This document shows positions 27,530 to 36,072 of a stretch of 64,000 nt of DNA, piece after piece. Location: the NCBI GenBank assembly GCA_041676705.1, contig JBAYRL010000001.1, positions 372,001 to 436,000 of the forward strand, read 5' to 3'. A program made the position numbers and the translations under genes. This DNA is from Acidimicrobiia bacterium (lineage in GTDB: Bacteria; Actinomycetota; Acidimicrobiia; Acidimicrobiales; SKKL01). The notes under the pieces were generated by a model, which had not been told where the DNA came from, searched no databases, and worked only from the letters and a program-made list of their open reading frames with translations. Numbering within the stretch: position 1 is the first letter of the stretch; each line of letters begins with the position of its first letter.

Positions 27530-27903
27530 TGCATGCGCAAGCATGTACATACCCGTTGTATAGCGTTTGGTGCACGAAGAGGTCGCCAAGATGCACGCAC
27601 ATGCATGGATATTACTACCTTGGCGCCCAAACTCTGGACAAATTCAGGGATAATGCATGCGGACGCATATACTTATCACGAAATAAGCATGCTGCCGCAT
27701 CTAAAACGGAGAGCTATACCAGCTTTTTCGTTCCTACAACCCGAAGTGCATGCACAAGCATTTAATTTCGGCAGTTTAGCCGCCTGTAGATTGCATGCAA
27801 TCCAAATGTATTTGCATGCAATTGCAAGCAAATCTCTCTATCTAAATGCATGCGCACGCATTATGAAGCGAATCACATTACTTATTAATGCATGTCCGTC
27901 TGA
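27530..27903 (+). repeat. array of nine TGCATGC-N4-GCAT motifs
   Basis: A 15-base motif with consensus TGCATGC, four variable bases, GCAT occurs at 27530, 27591 (reverse orientation), 27654, 27686, 27747, 27792, 27813, 27847 and 27889. Five copies are complete (one with AGCATGC); 27591 has TGCATGT; 27813 ends in GCAA; 27792 and 27889 keep only the first half. Within a motif the two GCAT elements start 10 bases apart, one helical turn. Start-to-start distances are 61, 63, 32, 61, 45, 21, 34 and 42 bases. This is not a CRISPR array, because units are too short and spacers too irregular. Confidence 0.8.
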
Positions 27904-28000
27904 GGCTAGGTATCACTCAGCGAAGAATTACTCCCTCGGTTCCCATTATTGAGGGTCAAATGCAGTCAGTGCCAATTGCGGATTTTTGATTTTGAGAGGG

Positions 28001-28030
28001 TATAAGCCTTGCTATAAGTGTTCCTATAAG
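28001..28030 (+). repeat. three TATAAG direct repeats with 12-base period
   Basis: TATAAG starts at 28001, 28013 and 28025, exactly 12 bases apart, in the 70 bases before the GTG of the winged-helix gene at 28071. The placement fits an operator or a set of overlapping minus-10 elements for that gene. Confidence 0.55.
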
Positions 28031-28070
28031 TCTTATTGCTGCATGGATCAATGCCTGGTAGATTGAGGGC

Positions 28071-28757
28071 GTGAGTTCGCATGTGGCCTCAACAAAAGCG
28101 GTGCGTCGTTGGGGCGCTGGAACCGGGGCAGTGGTGCGTCTGCTAGTGGCGGCCGACACTCCCCTAACCGGTGTGGCTATTGCCAAAGCTGTTGGTCTTA
28201 CTCAGCCGAGAGTGTCACAAGTGCTTTCGCAACTCGCCAAGGCCGGGGCTGTGAACGCGACTGAGTTTGGCTATGTCGGTATGCCCGAAGTGTTACTCGA
28301 GCTTTACCGAACTCGTAGCCGTCCTAATTTGGTTGAAGCCGAATCGTATTGGCGTGCACCATCGGCGTTGATTGAACAGGCACAGCAGTTATTGGCCGTC
28401 GCCAAGCACCACAATTCGCAGTTGGCGATCTCGGCCGATCTTGGAGTCGAACTCCTCAGTCCAAAGATCTCGTCGGTACGGGCAGTAATCTACTTAGATG
28501 GTGTGTTGCCCATACAAGAAGCTGGGTTCATGGCGGTTGAAACAGCATTAGAAGCGACTTTGGTGCTTCGTGTAACGGATGATTCATCCTTGTTGGTACC
28601 GGCGGTTCCTTGGCGCCAGGAAATATTGGGGCTGCCGCTGGCTGATCCGTGTCAACAATGGGTCGATTTAGTCGAAATTGGGGGCAAAGACCGCCTTCAA
28701 ATAGCTGAAGAACTTCAACAAGCCATAGTGGCTAAAACGTTGCCACGAGATAGCTAA
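28071..28757 (+). CDS. winged-helix regulator, AbiEi-antitoxin-like
   Basis: 228-residue protein. Residues about 18-70 form a MarR/ArsR-like winged helix (LTGVAIAKAVGLTQPRVSQV, then LAKAGAVN). The C-terminal part contains ISADLGVELLSPKI and the motif PLADPCQQWVDLVEIGGKDR. Similar DP-x-Q-x-W-D-L/GG-x-DR motifs occur in AbiEi-type antitoxin-like regulators. No nucleotidyltransferase toxin (AbiEii) follows; the next gene is DinB-like. GTG at 28071 has only GAGGG very close upstream. Three TATAAG repeats precede it, and the GCAT array lies about 170 bases further upstream. Confidence 0.7.
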   Translation: MSSHVASTKAVRRWGAGTGAVVRLLVAADTPLTGVAIAKAVGLTQPRVSQVLSQLAKAGAVNATEFGYVGMPEVLLELYRTRSRPNLVEAESYWRAPSALIEQAQQLLAVAKHHNSQLAISADLGVELLSPKISSVRAVIYLDGVLPIQEAGFMAVETALEATLVLRVTDDSSLLVPAVPWRQEILGLPLADPCQQWVDLVEIGGKDRLQIAEELQQAIVAKTLPRDS

Positions 28758-28895
28758 CCGGCTCTTTTGCTGCTGGCTTTTCTCTTGGAGCGTTGGTTTG
28801 GTGCGTTGTGTCGACTTTGAGCGTGCGGTTTCGGAGCGCCGTACCCCTAGAGCCGTAGGATGGCGAATAGTGAATAGATTGATCGAAGAACGCAT

Positions 28896-29495
28896 ATGAA
28901 CACTGAAGAAAATTCGCGGGTGACCAAGGTGCCCACCGACGGCCGAGCGGGTACTAGCGACGCTTCTTGGCTAGAAATTGTCGAGCATAAGAAATGCGCA
29001 GGTTGTGGATTCGAAGCCGCAGCAGTACCAAGGCACCAGTTGGGTCATGAACTCCAACTGGCTGCACAAAGCTGGGCAAGTTTCTTAGAAAACACCGGTA
29101 GTGAAGCGCTTAGGCAACATGTCGTGGCCGGTGTTTGGTCTCCGCTTGAGTATGCGGTACATGTTCGTGACGTGTTGCAGGTTTTCGCCCAGCGAATTGA
29201 GCTTATGTTGCGTGAAGATGAGCCCGATCTCGGTTGGTGGGATCACGAAGAGGCAATCAGAGACGGTTCGGCTAATCGATCTGACCCGAGTGAGATAGGC
29301 CAAAACATCGTTGCTAACGCCACCCACCTGGCCGAGCTGGTTGATTTCGATGAATCCGCCAATGCCAGCAATGTTTGGGCACGTCGTGGTACTCGTCGTG
29401 GCACCGAGGTTTTCACTATCGAATCAAAAATCCGCTTTGCCCTGCACGAAATGCTTCACCATCTGGCTGACGCTCGCCACGGTTCAAATCCCTAG
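28896..29495 (+). CDS. DinB-like metalloenzyme-fold protein
   Basis: 199-residue four-helix DinB/YfiT-like protein. Candidate metal histidines are in PLEYAVHVRDVL near residue 87 and HEMLHHLADARH near the C-terminus. The N-terminus carries an extra CAGC knuckle (KKCAGCGFEAA) of possible metal-binding character. Family members are thiol-dependent (mycothiol or bacillithiol) transferases or of unknown activity. The ATG at 28896 gives a normal length. It is preceded by the winged-helix gene on the same strand, with 138 bases between. Confidence 0.7.
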   Translation: MNTEENSRVTKVPTDGRAGTSDASWLEIVEHKKCAGCGFEAAAVPRHQLGHELQLAAQSWASFLENTGSEALRQHVVAGVWSPLEYAVHVRDVLQVFAQRIELMLREDEPDLGWWDHEEAIRDGSANRSDPSEIGQNIVANATHLAELVDFDESANASNVWARRGTRRGTEVFTIESKIRFALHEMLHHLADARHGSNP

Positions 29496-29745
29496 ATCGG
29501 GGTCACGAGAGTGGCAAACCCGTCGAATCGTAGCTGGCAAAAAACGACATAAACACAGTACTTACGTCGCGTAACGCGACATTCGCGGCGAGGCTGGTTG
29601 GTTGGCGGCTACTGTCGAGTGGCAATCGATCTTGAGTATTGAACAATAGCTAAAGTGCTGACACGTCTTCGACGTGCATGACTGACTCGTAGCAGTAGTT
29701 GCTTCATGATGTGACTGGTTAGCGATGATTACTAGGAGCGCATAA

Positions 29746-30309
29746 ATGACTAGGCGAAGGCCAATCTCGGTTCGATCGGTTCTGTTCTCGTTAATCCTCG
29801 CTTCTCTTTTGAGCTCGTGTTCGAATTCGACGCCGTACGCCACCGTGACGTTCGACGGAACAGAATCGAAGATTTCGCTTTCCCGAGAGGAGGCACCAAT
29901 AGAGGAAGAAATTCCCGGTGGAAAGTGGGAGTGCCTCGAAATCCGACAAGGTAACCAGATACCATTTCGCCGGTGTGGGGTCAGAAACGAAACGTACTTG
30001 GTCCCATTGGTGAGCGGGGCCCAACAGAGTGATACTTCTGGAACCAGAATGGTGCTTGCTGCTGTTGTAGCGAATGAAGTTACCCAAGTCGAGCTTCTTG
30101 ACACGAAAATTGGCAGCTCCTCGCGGCTCAACCCGGTCAAGCTTTCCAACTCGAAAGATGCAGTTGTCGCAGGCTCCGTCGAGTGTCAGGGAAACAGTGT
30201 TGATCTGTGCGAAATCATGGTTGTTGTTCACGCCCAGTCTGACACATTGACTTATGAATTTGATCTGAGTAAACCCCTCGGCACCTTGTCCCCAGCAGAT
30301 GAACCATGA
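29746..30309 (+). CDS. hypothetical lipoprotein
   Basis: 187-residue predicted lipoprotein: basic N-terminus, hydrophobic segment and a lipobox ASLLSSC with the lipid-modified cysteine at residue 25. The mature part is soluble with four further cysteines (WECLEIR, RRCGVR, VECQGN, DLCEIM) that could form two disulfides. I do not recognise the family. Its stop overlaps the start of an ABC ATPase gene by 4 bases, so it is the first gene of a three-gene exporter-like cluster and may be its extracytoplasmic partner. Confidence 0.7.
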   Translation: MTRRRPISVRSVLFSLILASLLSSCSNSTPYATVTFDGTESKISLSREEAPIEEEIPGGKWECLEIRQGNQIPFRRCGVRNETYLVPLVSGAQQSDTSGTRMVLAAVVANEVTQVELLDTKIGSSSRLNPVKLSNSKDAVVAGSVECQGNSVDLCEIMVVVHAQSDTLTYEFDLSKPLGTLSPADEP

Positions 30310-30953
30310 CTCTGCAAGTGGAGGAAGTCTCATACAACATTGGTGAACAGGAAATACTTAAGGCTGTTTCATTGGATGTCGCCAATGGAGAGGCCGTAGC
30401 AATTGTTGGAGAGAGCGGCAGCGGCAAGTCGACTCTATTGGGAGTACTTAGTGGCCTAATTCGGCCGCTCTCCGGTTCAATCTGGCTTGATGGTGAGAAC
30501 CTGACAACAATGTCGTTGTCACAACGTGACCGACATCGGTTATCTAATTTTGGTTTCGTGATGCAGTCTGGTGAGCTGCTACCCGAACTAAATGCAATCG
30601 AAAATGTGGCGCTGCCCTTGAAGCTTCTCGGTAGAGCTGATGCCGACCAAGCGGCGCGATTGTTGCTGGTGGCTCTCGGTATTGCCGAGCTTGAAGACCG
30701 TTCCATCGACCACATGTCTGGGGGTCAGAGTCAACGAGTAGCAGTAGCTCGTGCCCTTGTTCATCGCCCAAAAGCAATCTTGGCTGACGAACCCACCGGT
30801 TCACTCGATAGCTCTAATGGAGAAGTAGTGCTGCGGCTCCTACTAGAAGCGTCCAAGCAACAAGGCGCTTCACTAGTGCTTGTGACGCATTCGATGTCTA
30901 TTGCAGCTCAATGCGACCGTGTCTTGAGCCTTTCGAACGGCTGCTTAGTTTAG
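30306..30953 (+). CDS. ABC transporter ATPase, LolD/MacB-type
   Basis: 215-residue ATPase of the LolD/FtsE/MacB group. Walker A GESGSGKST is near residue 36, the Q-loop QSGELLPELNAIENV follows, the signature is HMSGGQSQRVAVARAL, Walker B is ILADEPTGSLDSSNG and the switch is LVTHSM. It pairs with the FtsX-type permease that begins about 8 bases after its stop. Such systems in Gram-positives handle lipoproteins, peptides or mechanical signalling to cell-wall enzymes. Confidence 0.92.
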   Translation: MTLQVEEVSYNIGEQEILKAVSLDVANGEAVAIVGESGSGKSTLLGVLSGLIRPLSGSIWLDGENLTTMSLSQRDRHRLSNFGFVMQSGELLPELNAIENVALPLKLLGRADADQAARLLLVALGIAELEDRSIDHMSGGQSQRVAVARALVHRPKAILADEPTGSLDSSNGEVVLRLLLEASKQQGASLVLVTHSMSIAAQCDRVLSLSNGCLV

Positions 30954-30961
30954 CTAGCACT

Positions 30962-33118
30962 GTGAAGCCGCTGCTCGCACTCGGTTTGCGGTTCGCACGT
31001 GGTCGCGATTCCGCCTGGTTAGCAGGTACTGTGCTGACACTCTTATCTGTGTCTGTCGCCACAGTCGCATTGATTGCAATGCTGGCCGCTCCCCGCGTTG
31101 TTGATGCGCGTAAAGATCGGGCCGAAGCCCGATCACCGCGCTCAGGAACCGATCAGGCCATCGGGGCCAAATTTGAACAGAATCGGGTACACCTCGAAGG
31201 GCGCACCGTTTACCTAAATCGGCTCGCACGTCATGTTGGATCAGTTCTGCCCCCGGGAATAACAGAGCCGGATTTTTCTAACAATTGGTTCGTGTCGCCC
31301 GCATTGAAAGACGCGGCAGCTGAATCCCAGCTATTCCACACAGCCTTTCCCTTCGTGAGCGGCGCGCAAACGATTGAAGCGAGCACTTTGGAAGATCGTG
31401 GTGACCTAATCGCCTACCAGCTAGTTGACGCTTCCAGCGGTAGTGATAGGGCGTTTAACATCTCAGGTTTCGGATCAGAGCTGGAGGAACGAGGCGGGGT
31501 CGGTTGGGCTCGTAGTTTCGGAATTCTATTGTTCCTGTTATTGCCGATGTCGGCAGTGTTGTGGGCCTCCGCCAGATTGAATTCGTTGCGTAAAGACTCG
31601 CGCCTGCGTTCTCTACGCATGTTGGGTGTGTCGCGCGGTCGCCTAGCTGTTGTTGCTGCCACCGAGTTGGTAGTAGTGGCAGTTATTGGTGCATGTTTTG
31701 GTGGGCTTGTGGTCGCCTTGGTGCTGCCCCACCTGGGCCAGATCAGTATTAACGGTTCCCACCTCAACCCCGGCGATGTGAAGGTGTGGACACTGACGAT
31801 CATTGCGATTTTCCTGATGACCGCGGCAACCGCGGCTCTGGGAGTTGGTTCAAGCCATTTGCAATTGAAGCTTGAAACGGCGGTTCCTCGTAGCCGAACG
31901 GTACAGAATCCGTCGCATGTTTGGCTGGTTGTTGCGGTGGCTGCCGCGTTGACGATGGTCGTTACTGCCTGGGTAGATGGACTTGGCACCAAAGAGTCAA
32001 AGTTCACTGTATTGCAGATAGCCATTCCGATTCTCGGAATCTCGATGACAGCTTCACTACCATTCCTGATACGTGCGGCAACGAACTTCATAGTCCAGCG
32101 TCGCCGCCTGAACGTTTCTGGCCATACAGGTCTTAAACGAGTAGCAATCTTGGCGGATTCTGCTTCTCGACCCGCTCGCTTGTTGAGTATGTCGACTTTT
32201 GTCTTGATCGTAAGTGCGGTGGTACTTACCAGCTTTTGGGTTGACCTTTCGTGGTCAAATACGTATCGAAGAAGCGACGGCAAGGCATTGCTAACTGTTC
32301 AACCCTCGCGTGACATAGCGTCTTGGCAACCGAACGATGGTTCGGTTGCGGTAGATGCGTTTGTGCCACTTTTATCCGAGCAAGGCGCCGAGTTTCAAAC
32401 AATAATCGCGTCGTGTGCAGAGCTCCAGGTGCTTAACGCGGGCCCACTTCGTGGCTGTGATGAGAGGGAGCGAACTCTGCGCATAGTGGACGACGGTCTA
32501 GGTCTACCATTGGCGGTTGGGAGCGCCGATGAGCCTTTAGAGCTGACCAATAGTGACGAATTAAGTTTGCATGGGTTGCGTAGATTTGACCCGGCTCATG
32601 TTGATTTGAATGACACAGAATTGGGCATTCCGATCATGTGGTATGTAGTGGTCGATCGGAGTGCGGTTGATCAGTTTACGGCCGAAGAAACGAGTCGCGA
32701 CCCGTTCGCAATTGTTCAGCGAAGTTCATTCGACCTACTCGAGATCGCTCCCAGCGCCGGAGATCACTGGATTGTGGCCGGTGCAATGGTCGCACTGGTT
32801 CTCGGGCTATTAGGTTCCGCCATCACCAGTGTCGAGAGGGCACTCATCACCCAAGAGGCTGACTATAGATTCGTTATTCTGGGTGCTTCCTCTTGGCAGA
32901 GGACCCGTAGAAGCACAGCAGAAATTTTGTTTCCGCTTCTTGTTGGTGGTCTCATCGGAGCTTGCTCTGGCATTCTAGCTTCGGCTGCCTACAGGTCTGC
33001 CGCCGATAACGGTGAACTGAAATGGGGCTTACTCACTGCCATAGTGACTTTTACCTTGACGGCGTCAATTGTCTTGGCACTGCTTTCGATACCGTCCACA
33101 AGAGCACCCAGAAGTTGA
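30962..33118 (+). CDS. FtsX-like ABC permease
   Basis: Large permease of about 718 residues with the MacB/FtsX architecture. One helix lies near the N-terminus (WLAGTVLTLLSVSVATVALI), followed by an extracytoplasmic domain. Helix groups then come around residues 185-310 and 345-430, with a second extracytoplasmic domain and three C-terminal helices. The GTG at 30962 is preferred because the alternative ATG at 30911 would overlap the ATPase gene by 43 bases. Neither has a strong ribosome-binding site. RLNSLRKDSRLRSLRMLGVS is the FtsX coupling segment. Substrate unknown. Confidence 0.85.
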   Translation: MKPLLALGLRFARGRDSAWLAGTVLTLLSVSVATVALIAMLAAPRVVDARKDRAEARSPRSGTDQAIGAKFEQNRVHLEGRTVYLNRLARHVGSVLPPGITEPDFSNNWFVSPALKDAAAESQLFHTAFPFVSGAQTIEASTLEDRGDLIAYQLVDASSGSDRAFNISGFGSELEERGGVGWARSFGILLFLLLPMSAVLWASARLNSLRKDSRLRSLRMLGVSRGRLAVVAATELVVVAVIGACFGGLVVALVLPHLGQISINGSHLNPGDVKVWTLTIIAIFLMTAATAALGVGSSHLQLKLETAVPRSRTVQNPSHVWLVVAVAAALTMVVTAWVDGLGTKESKFTVLQIAIPILGISMTASLPFLIRAATNFIVQRRRLNVSGHTGLKRVAILADSASRPARLLSMSTFVLIVSAVVLTSFWVDLSWSNTYRRSDGKALLTVQPSRDIASWQPNDGSVAVDAFVPLLSEQGAEFQTIIASCAELQVLNAGPLRGCDERERTLRIVDDGLGLPLAVGSADEPLELTNSDELSLHGLRRFDPAHVDLNDTELGIPIMWYVVVDRSAVDQFTAEETSRDPFAIVQRSSFDLLEIAPSAGDHWIVAGAMVALVLGLLGSAITSVERALITQEADYRFVILGASSWQRTRRSTAEILFPLLVGGLIGACSGILASAAYRSAADNGELKWGLLTAIVTFTLTASIVLALLSIPSTRAPRS

Positions 33119-33163
33119 GTTGCACAACAACCTTTTGCGAGCACAGTGAACAGAAGCTTTGAG

Positions 33164-33565
33164 CTAGGTCGATGCTCCCGGGTATGAACCAAAGCTCCAG
33201 AGGTTGCCCTCTTGATCAGCCACGGAAGCTTCACGGCCTCCATATTCTGGATCTTGAGGTTCTCTAATCGATGTGGCCCCTGCGCCTAGCGCCGTCTCGT
33301 ATATCCGGTCTACGTCGGCGTCAGACTCGGTTACAAGGTAGCATTTCGACTGACCAGTCGTGTTAGCAAACGGGCTATCGCTACGTTTTGAGCCGAACAT
33401 GACTCCACCGTTTTCACGCCAGTGGTATTCGCCATGCACCACTATGTTTGGGTCGGCTTCATCGGTGTAGACTGCCACTTTTCGAAAGCCCAAGGCCTCC
33501 ATGAACTCCATGCCTCGAGCGGCATCTTCAAACGTTAACGAATGGAACATTGTAGGTTTTGCCAT
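33164..33565 (-). CDS. VOC-superfamily (glyoxalase-like) protein
   Basis: 133-residue single-domain VOC protein with two beta-alpha-beta-beta-beta units. The first has MFHSLTFEDAARGMEFMEALG; the second ends in the family closing segment ASVADQEGNLWSFGSYPG. Members include glyoxalases, dioxygenases and antibiotic-binding proteins; nothing here identifies a ligand. It is convergent with the FtsX permease gene. Confidence 0.85.
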   Translation of the reverse strand: MAKPTMFHSLTFEDAARGMEFMEALGFRKVAVYTDEADPNIVVHGEYHWRENGGVMFGSKRSDSPFANTTGQSKCYLVTESDADVDRIYETALGAGATSIREPQDPEYGGREASVADQEGNLWSFGSYPGAST

Positions 33566-33941
33566 CCCTAATTATGCCACTTGGTTTGGGCCTGTAAAGC
33601 GTCGGCCTGTTGTCTTGGCGTTCCTGTGCTCCCGTGAAAGTGGGTCTTGCTGGGCTCTGGTCGCCACAGGTTGGTTTGCCTGCGGCTCACCTTGGTGAAT
33701 GTCTGCAATTAATTATTCAATGCATAGTAAATATTTTACACTTTGCTACGATCAAAATGCTGAAAAGCGTTATAATCGCACTCTTGTTCGCTTGTAAGGT
33801 TGTGACCAGGCGAAACGCCATCAAGTGTTTGGGCTATCAATAACTACAGTAGCTATCTTAATTCTTTCGATCCTAAGGGCTAATCATCTGAGTTGAGTAA
33901 CCGATTCTTAAGACGTGTCCGATCGGCGGAAGGAATTTATC
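33566..33941. other. 376-base intergenic region
   Basis: No gene is seen. The left part is ordinary. From about 33705 it becomes AT-rich, with runs such as TTAATTATTC and TATAAT at 33771. A short perfect hairpin GGCG-AAA-CGCC lies at 33809-33819, about 120 bases before the next start. The length and hairpin leave room for a structured leader of the downstream gene, but no known riboswitch consensus is recognisable. Confidence 0.5.
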
Positions 33942-35318
33942 TTGAGATATGACCGTTTTAGACGCGCGCTAGGAGCGATTGCTGCTGGCGTTATTTTGGC
34001 GGGCTCGGGCTTAATAGCCAATATCGCCTCCGGTGAAATATCGAACCCGGTCGTAGTAGAACCTAGTTCTGAGCCAACCCCGCCCCCGTATTATTACGTA
34101 GCCGAGCCAGACAGTGTTCCAATCACCCTCACCTGGAAGTGGACAAAGGAGGAGGAGGACGATAGCATCCCCGCCTTCAAAATCAGCGTTGACGGCAGCC
34201 TGAGCCTCGAAAATGAAGGCAACGTCACCCCCACCAAGGCCACCATCTCGGACAACGAAGAGACAGAGCCAACCATCGGCGAAATTGAGCTAGACAAGGG
34301 CGTCGACACCTTCGACTTCTCCGACCACGGTCAAGGAGGGGACGACAACAGTTTCGATAAAGACTCCGGCACGGTAACCCTCGACGTCACTGTCAAAGCC
34401 GGTGTGACAGGCACCATCACCATCACCGAACTCAAAGCCAACGTTGACGACGGCTACGTACCAGTCGGCACAACACTACCCTTCGAAGTCGACCTCACAG
34501 CCCCTGATAGCGAGGGCGTTCTCAAAGACGCTGGGCTTGAATACGACGACGGCACCATCACCCTTAGTGGAGTCACCGGCGACGACCTCGAATTCTACGT
34601 AGCCCTCAATGACGACAGTGAAGACCCACTTGGCCTAGCCAAATTCAACACAGGTGGTGCTATAACCATTGACGTTGCCGTTAAAACCCTCTGCGACGCT
34701 ATGGATGGCAGGAAGCTCGCCATATATGCCGCCCAAAAAGGTACCGTAGGATCAACCACCGTTGGCTGGATGCTCTCGAGTGCTGAATTAATCACCGTGA
34801 CCAACATCACCTGCCCAGGTGATGGCACTTCGCCGTATACACCTGTCACACCTTGGGAGCCTTCAAAACCTGCGGAGGAACCAGCGGATAAGCCATCGGA
34901 TGATCCGGTAACCGCAGCGATAGAAAAAGCCCAAGCGAAATGGGCAGCAGCACCCGCCGCAGTAGGCGAACAGACACCGGAAGGTTTCCTGCAACGTCTC
35001 TACCTTGGCATCTTCCAACGAGCCGCCGACCACACCGGTATCAGCTACTGGGTCAGCGTCCAGAAAAGCGGAGCATCTCAACAACAAATCATCACTAGCT
35101 TCCTACACTCCGTAGAAGGTCGCAGGGCGCTTGGAAACCTTGACAACCACCGCCTAGTGAGCTTCCTATACAACAATGTCCTGGCTCGACAAGCGGACCA
35201 AGCTGGTCTCATCTACTGGACAACCATGCTGGAACGACAACGCATAAGCCCCCAAAGCCTAATAGCGTTCTTTGTTAACTCAGCCGAACTAAACAACTTG
35301 CTCTCTAGCGGCAAATAA
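33942..35318 (+). CDS. secreted acidic protein with C-terminal DUF4214
   Basis: Predicted exported protein of 458 residues. TTG at 33942 is chosen because GGAAGGA ends 7 bases upstream and it gives a compact signal peptide (RYDRFRRALGAIAAGVILAG). The GTG at 33915 has no such site. Residues about 50-300 are acidic, Thr/Asp/Gly-rich and beta-like, with repeats of the type TGTITITEL and TITLSGVTGDDL. A Pro/Glu/Lys linker follows near residue 305. The last 120 residues hold two DUF4214-type helical repeats (FLQRLYLGIFQRAADHTGISYW; SFLYNNVLARQADQAGLIYW, in part). A strong terminator follows. Third codon positions are much richer in C than in neighbouring genes. Confidence 0.75.
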   Translation: MRYDRFRRALGAIAAGVILAGSGLIANIASGEISNPVVVEPSSEPTPPPYYYVAEPDSVPITLTWKWTKEEEDDSIPAFKISVDGSLSLENEGNVTPTKATISDNEETEPTIGEIELDKGVDTFDFSDHGQGGDDNSFDKDSGTVTLDVTVKAGVTGTITITELKANVDDGYVPVGTTLPFEVDLTAPDSEGVLKDAGLEYDDGTITLSGVTGDDLEFYVALNDDSEDPLGLAKFNTGGAITIDVAVKTLCDAMDGRKLAIYAAQKGTVGSTTVGWMLSSAELITVTNITCPGDGTSPYTPVTPWEPSKPAEEPADKPSDDPVTAAIEKAQAKWAAAPAAVGEQTPEGFLQRLYLGIFQRAADHTGISYWVSVQKSGASQQQIITSFLHSVEGRRALGNLDNHRLVSFLYNNVLARQADQAGLIYWTTMLERQRISPQSLIAFFVNSAELNNLLSSGK

Positions 35319-35341
35319 CAGTCAACTAACCAAATAACGAA

Positions 35342-35380
35342 GGCGGGGAAGAGCACAATATGGCCTTCCCCGCCCTTATT
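35342..35380 (+). terminator. rho-independent terminator after DUF4214 gene
   Basis: A 10-bp perfect stem pairs GGCGGGGAAG (35342-35351) with CTTCCCCGCC (35365-35374) around a 13-base loop. It is followed by CTTATTACTTTT. It lies 24 bases after the stop codon. Confidence 0.85.
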
Positions 35381-35493
35381 ACTTTTACCCCAAGTCTCAA
35401 CCGATACCAGCGACATTTTGCGTGCGGCGCAAGCCACATTTCGAAGGTTGCCTATCACATGTTTTGGTCGAGCAGCGTCTTTATAATGTGGTG

Positions 35494-35973
35494 ATGAGCA
35501 CGCCCTCTCAAGAGATCCTCAACCACTGGCCCGCCCTTCGACCGGCCTTGGTTGTGGGTTCGGTTTGGATTGTGGTTGGAGGTCTGGTGGCCGCCGCAGC
35601 TGGACCCACGGATTTCGATGCTGGCTCTTGGGTGGCAGCGTATTTGGTGTTGGTTGGTGGCGTAGCCCAGATTGCACTCGGGGCTGGACAAGTTTGGATT
35701 GGCCAGACTGTTCCCGATCTGCGATTGGTCTGGAAACAGGTGGCAACGTGGAACTTGGCCGGTGTAGCAGTCGTCACGGGCACGCTATTGGGGTCACCAG
35801 TTGTAACCACACTGGGCGGAATAGTACTGGCCATTGCATTGGTTCTGTACCTAGTTGGGGTCCGAGACCTTGGCAATGCTCCAAGGTGGGCCGGGTTGGT
35901 TTATCGAGCGGTGGCCCTGATCGTTCTAGTGAGCATTCCAGTAGGGCTCACCCTTTCGTGGGTTCGTCACTGA
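35494..35973 (+). CDS. hypothetical membrane protein
   Basis: About 159 residues with four to five hydrophobic helices: GSVWIVVGGLVAAAAG, AYLVLVGGVAQIALGAG, LAGVAVVTGTLLG, GGIVLAIALVLYLVG and ALIVLVSIPVGLTLS. The ATG at 35494 is preferred over an upstream in-frame ATG at 35422 because the extra 24 residues are hydrophilic and unlike a membrane-protein start. GTG codons at 35488 and 35491 are also possible. No family is recognised. It stands alone between a terminator and the ahpC promoter region. Confidence 0.65.
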   Translation: MSTPSQEILNHWPALRPALVVGSVWIVVGGLVAAAAGPTDFDAGSWVAAYLVLVGGVAQIALGAGQVWIGQTVPDLRLVWKQVATWNLAGVAVVTGTLLGSPVVTTLGGIVLAIALVLYLVGVRDLGNAPRWAGLVYRAVALIVLVSIPVGLTLSWVRH

Positions 35974-36072
35974 GCTCGTTCTTCGTATCAGCTGGGACTA
36001 ATCGCGATTGGCATTCCACACGATTTACTCGTGGTCGATAGATGTTGGCTATCTCGTTAATGGGCAGAATCA

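Larger units (their letters stand above)
27473..28070. other. 598-base non-coding region with repeat array
   Basis: No gene is convincing here. Two open frames (27529-27765 and 27533-27952) run through the repeats but have no family resemblance. The region is AT-richer than its surroundings. It carries a cluster of GCAT-based motifs (27530-27903) and, near its right end, three TATAAG hexamers (28001-28030) before the regulator gene at 28071. Confidence 0.6.

Noticed and set aside
27530..27903. CRISPR array
   Set aside because: The repeated unit is only 15 bases and degenerate, one copy is inverted, and spacings vary from 21 to 63 bases. No cas genes are in the window.
27533..27952. 139-residue open frame across the GCAT array
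   Set aside because: It has no family resemblance or ribosome-binding site, and the repeats fall in it with irregular spacing. It is open by chance over repeated ATGCATGC words.
31414..32283. 289-residue minus-strand frame within the FtsX-like permease gene
   Set aside because: The plus-strand frame has membrane-protein structure and a partner ATPase; the antisense frame has no recognisable motif.
33809..33819. GGCG-AAA-CGCC hairpin as a known riboswitch
   Set aside because: Too short, and the surrounding sequence does not fit a cyclic-dinucleotide or cobalamin riboswitch consensus.
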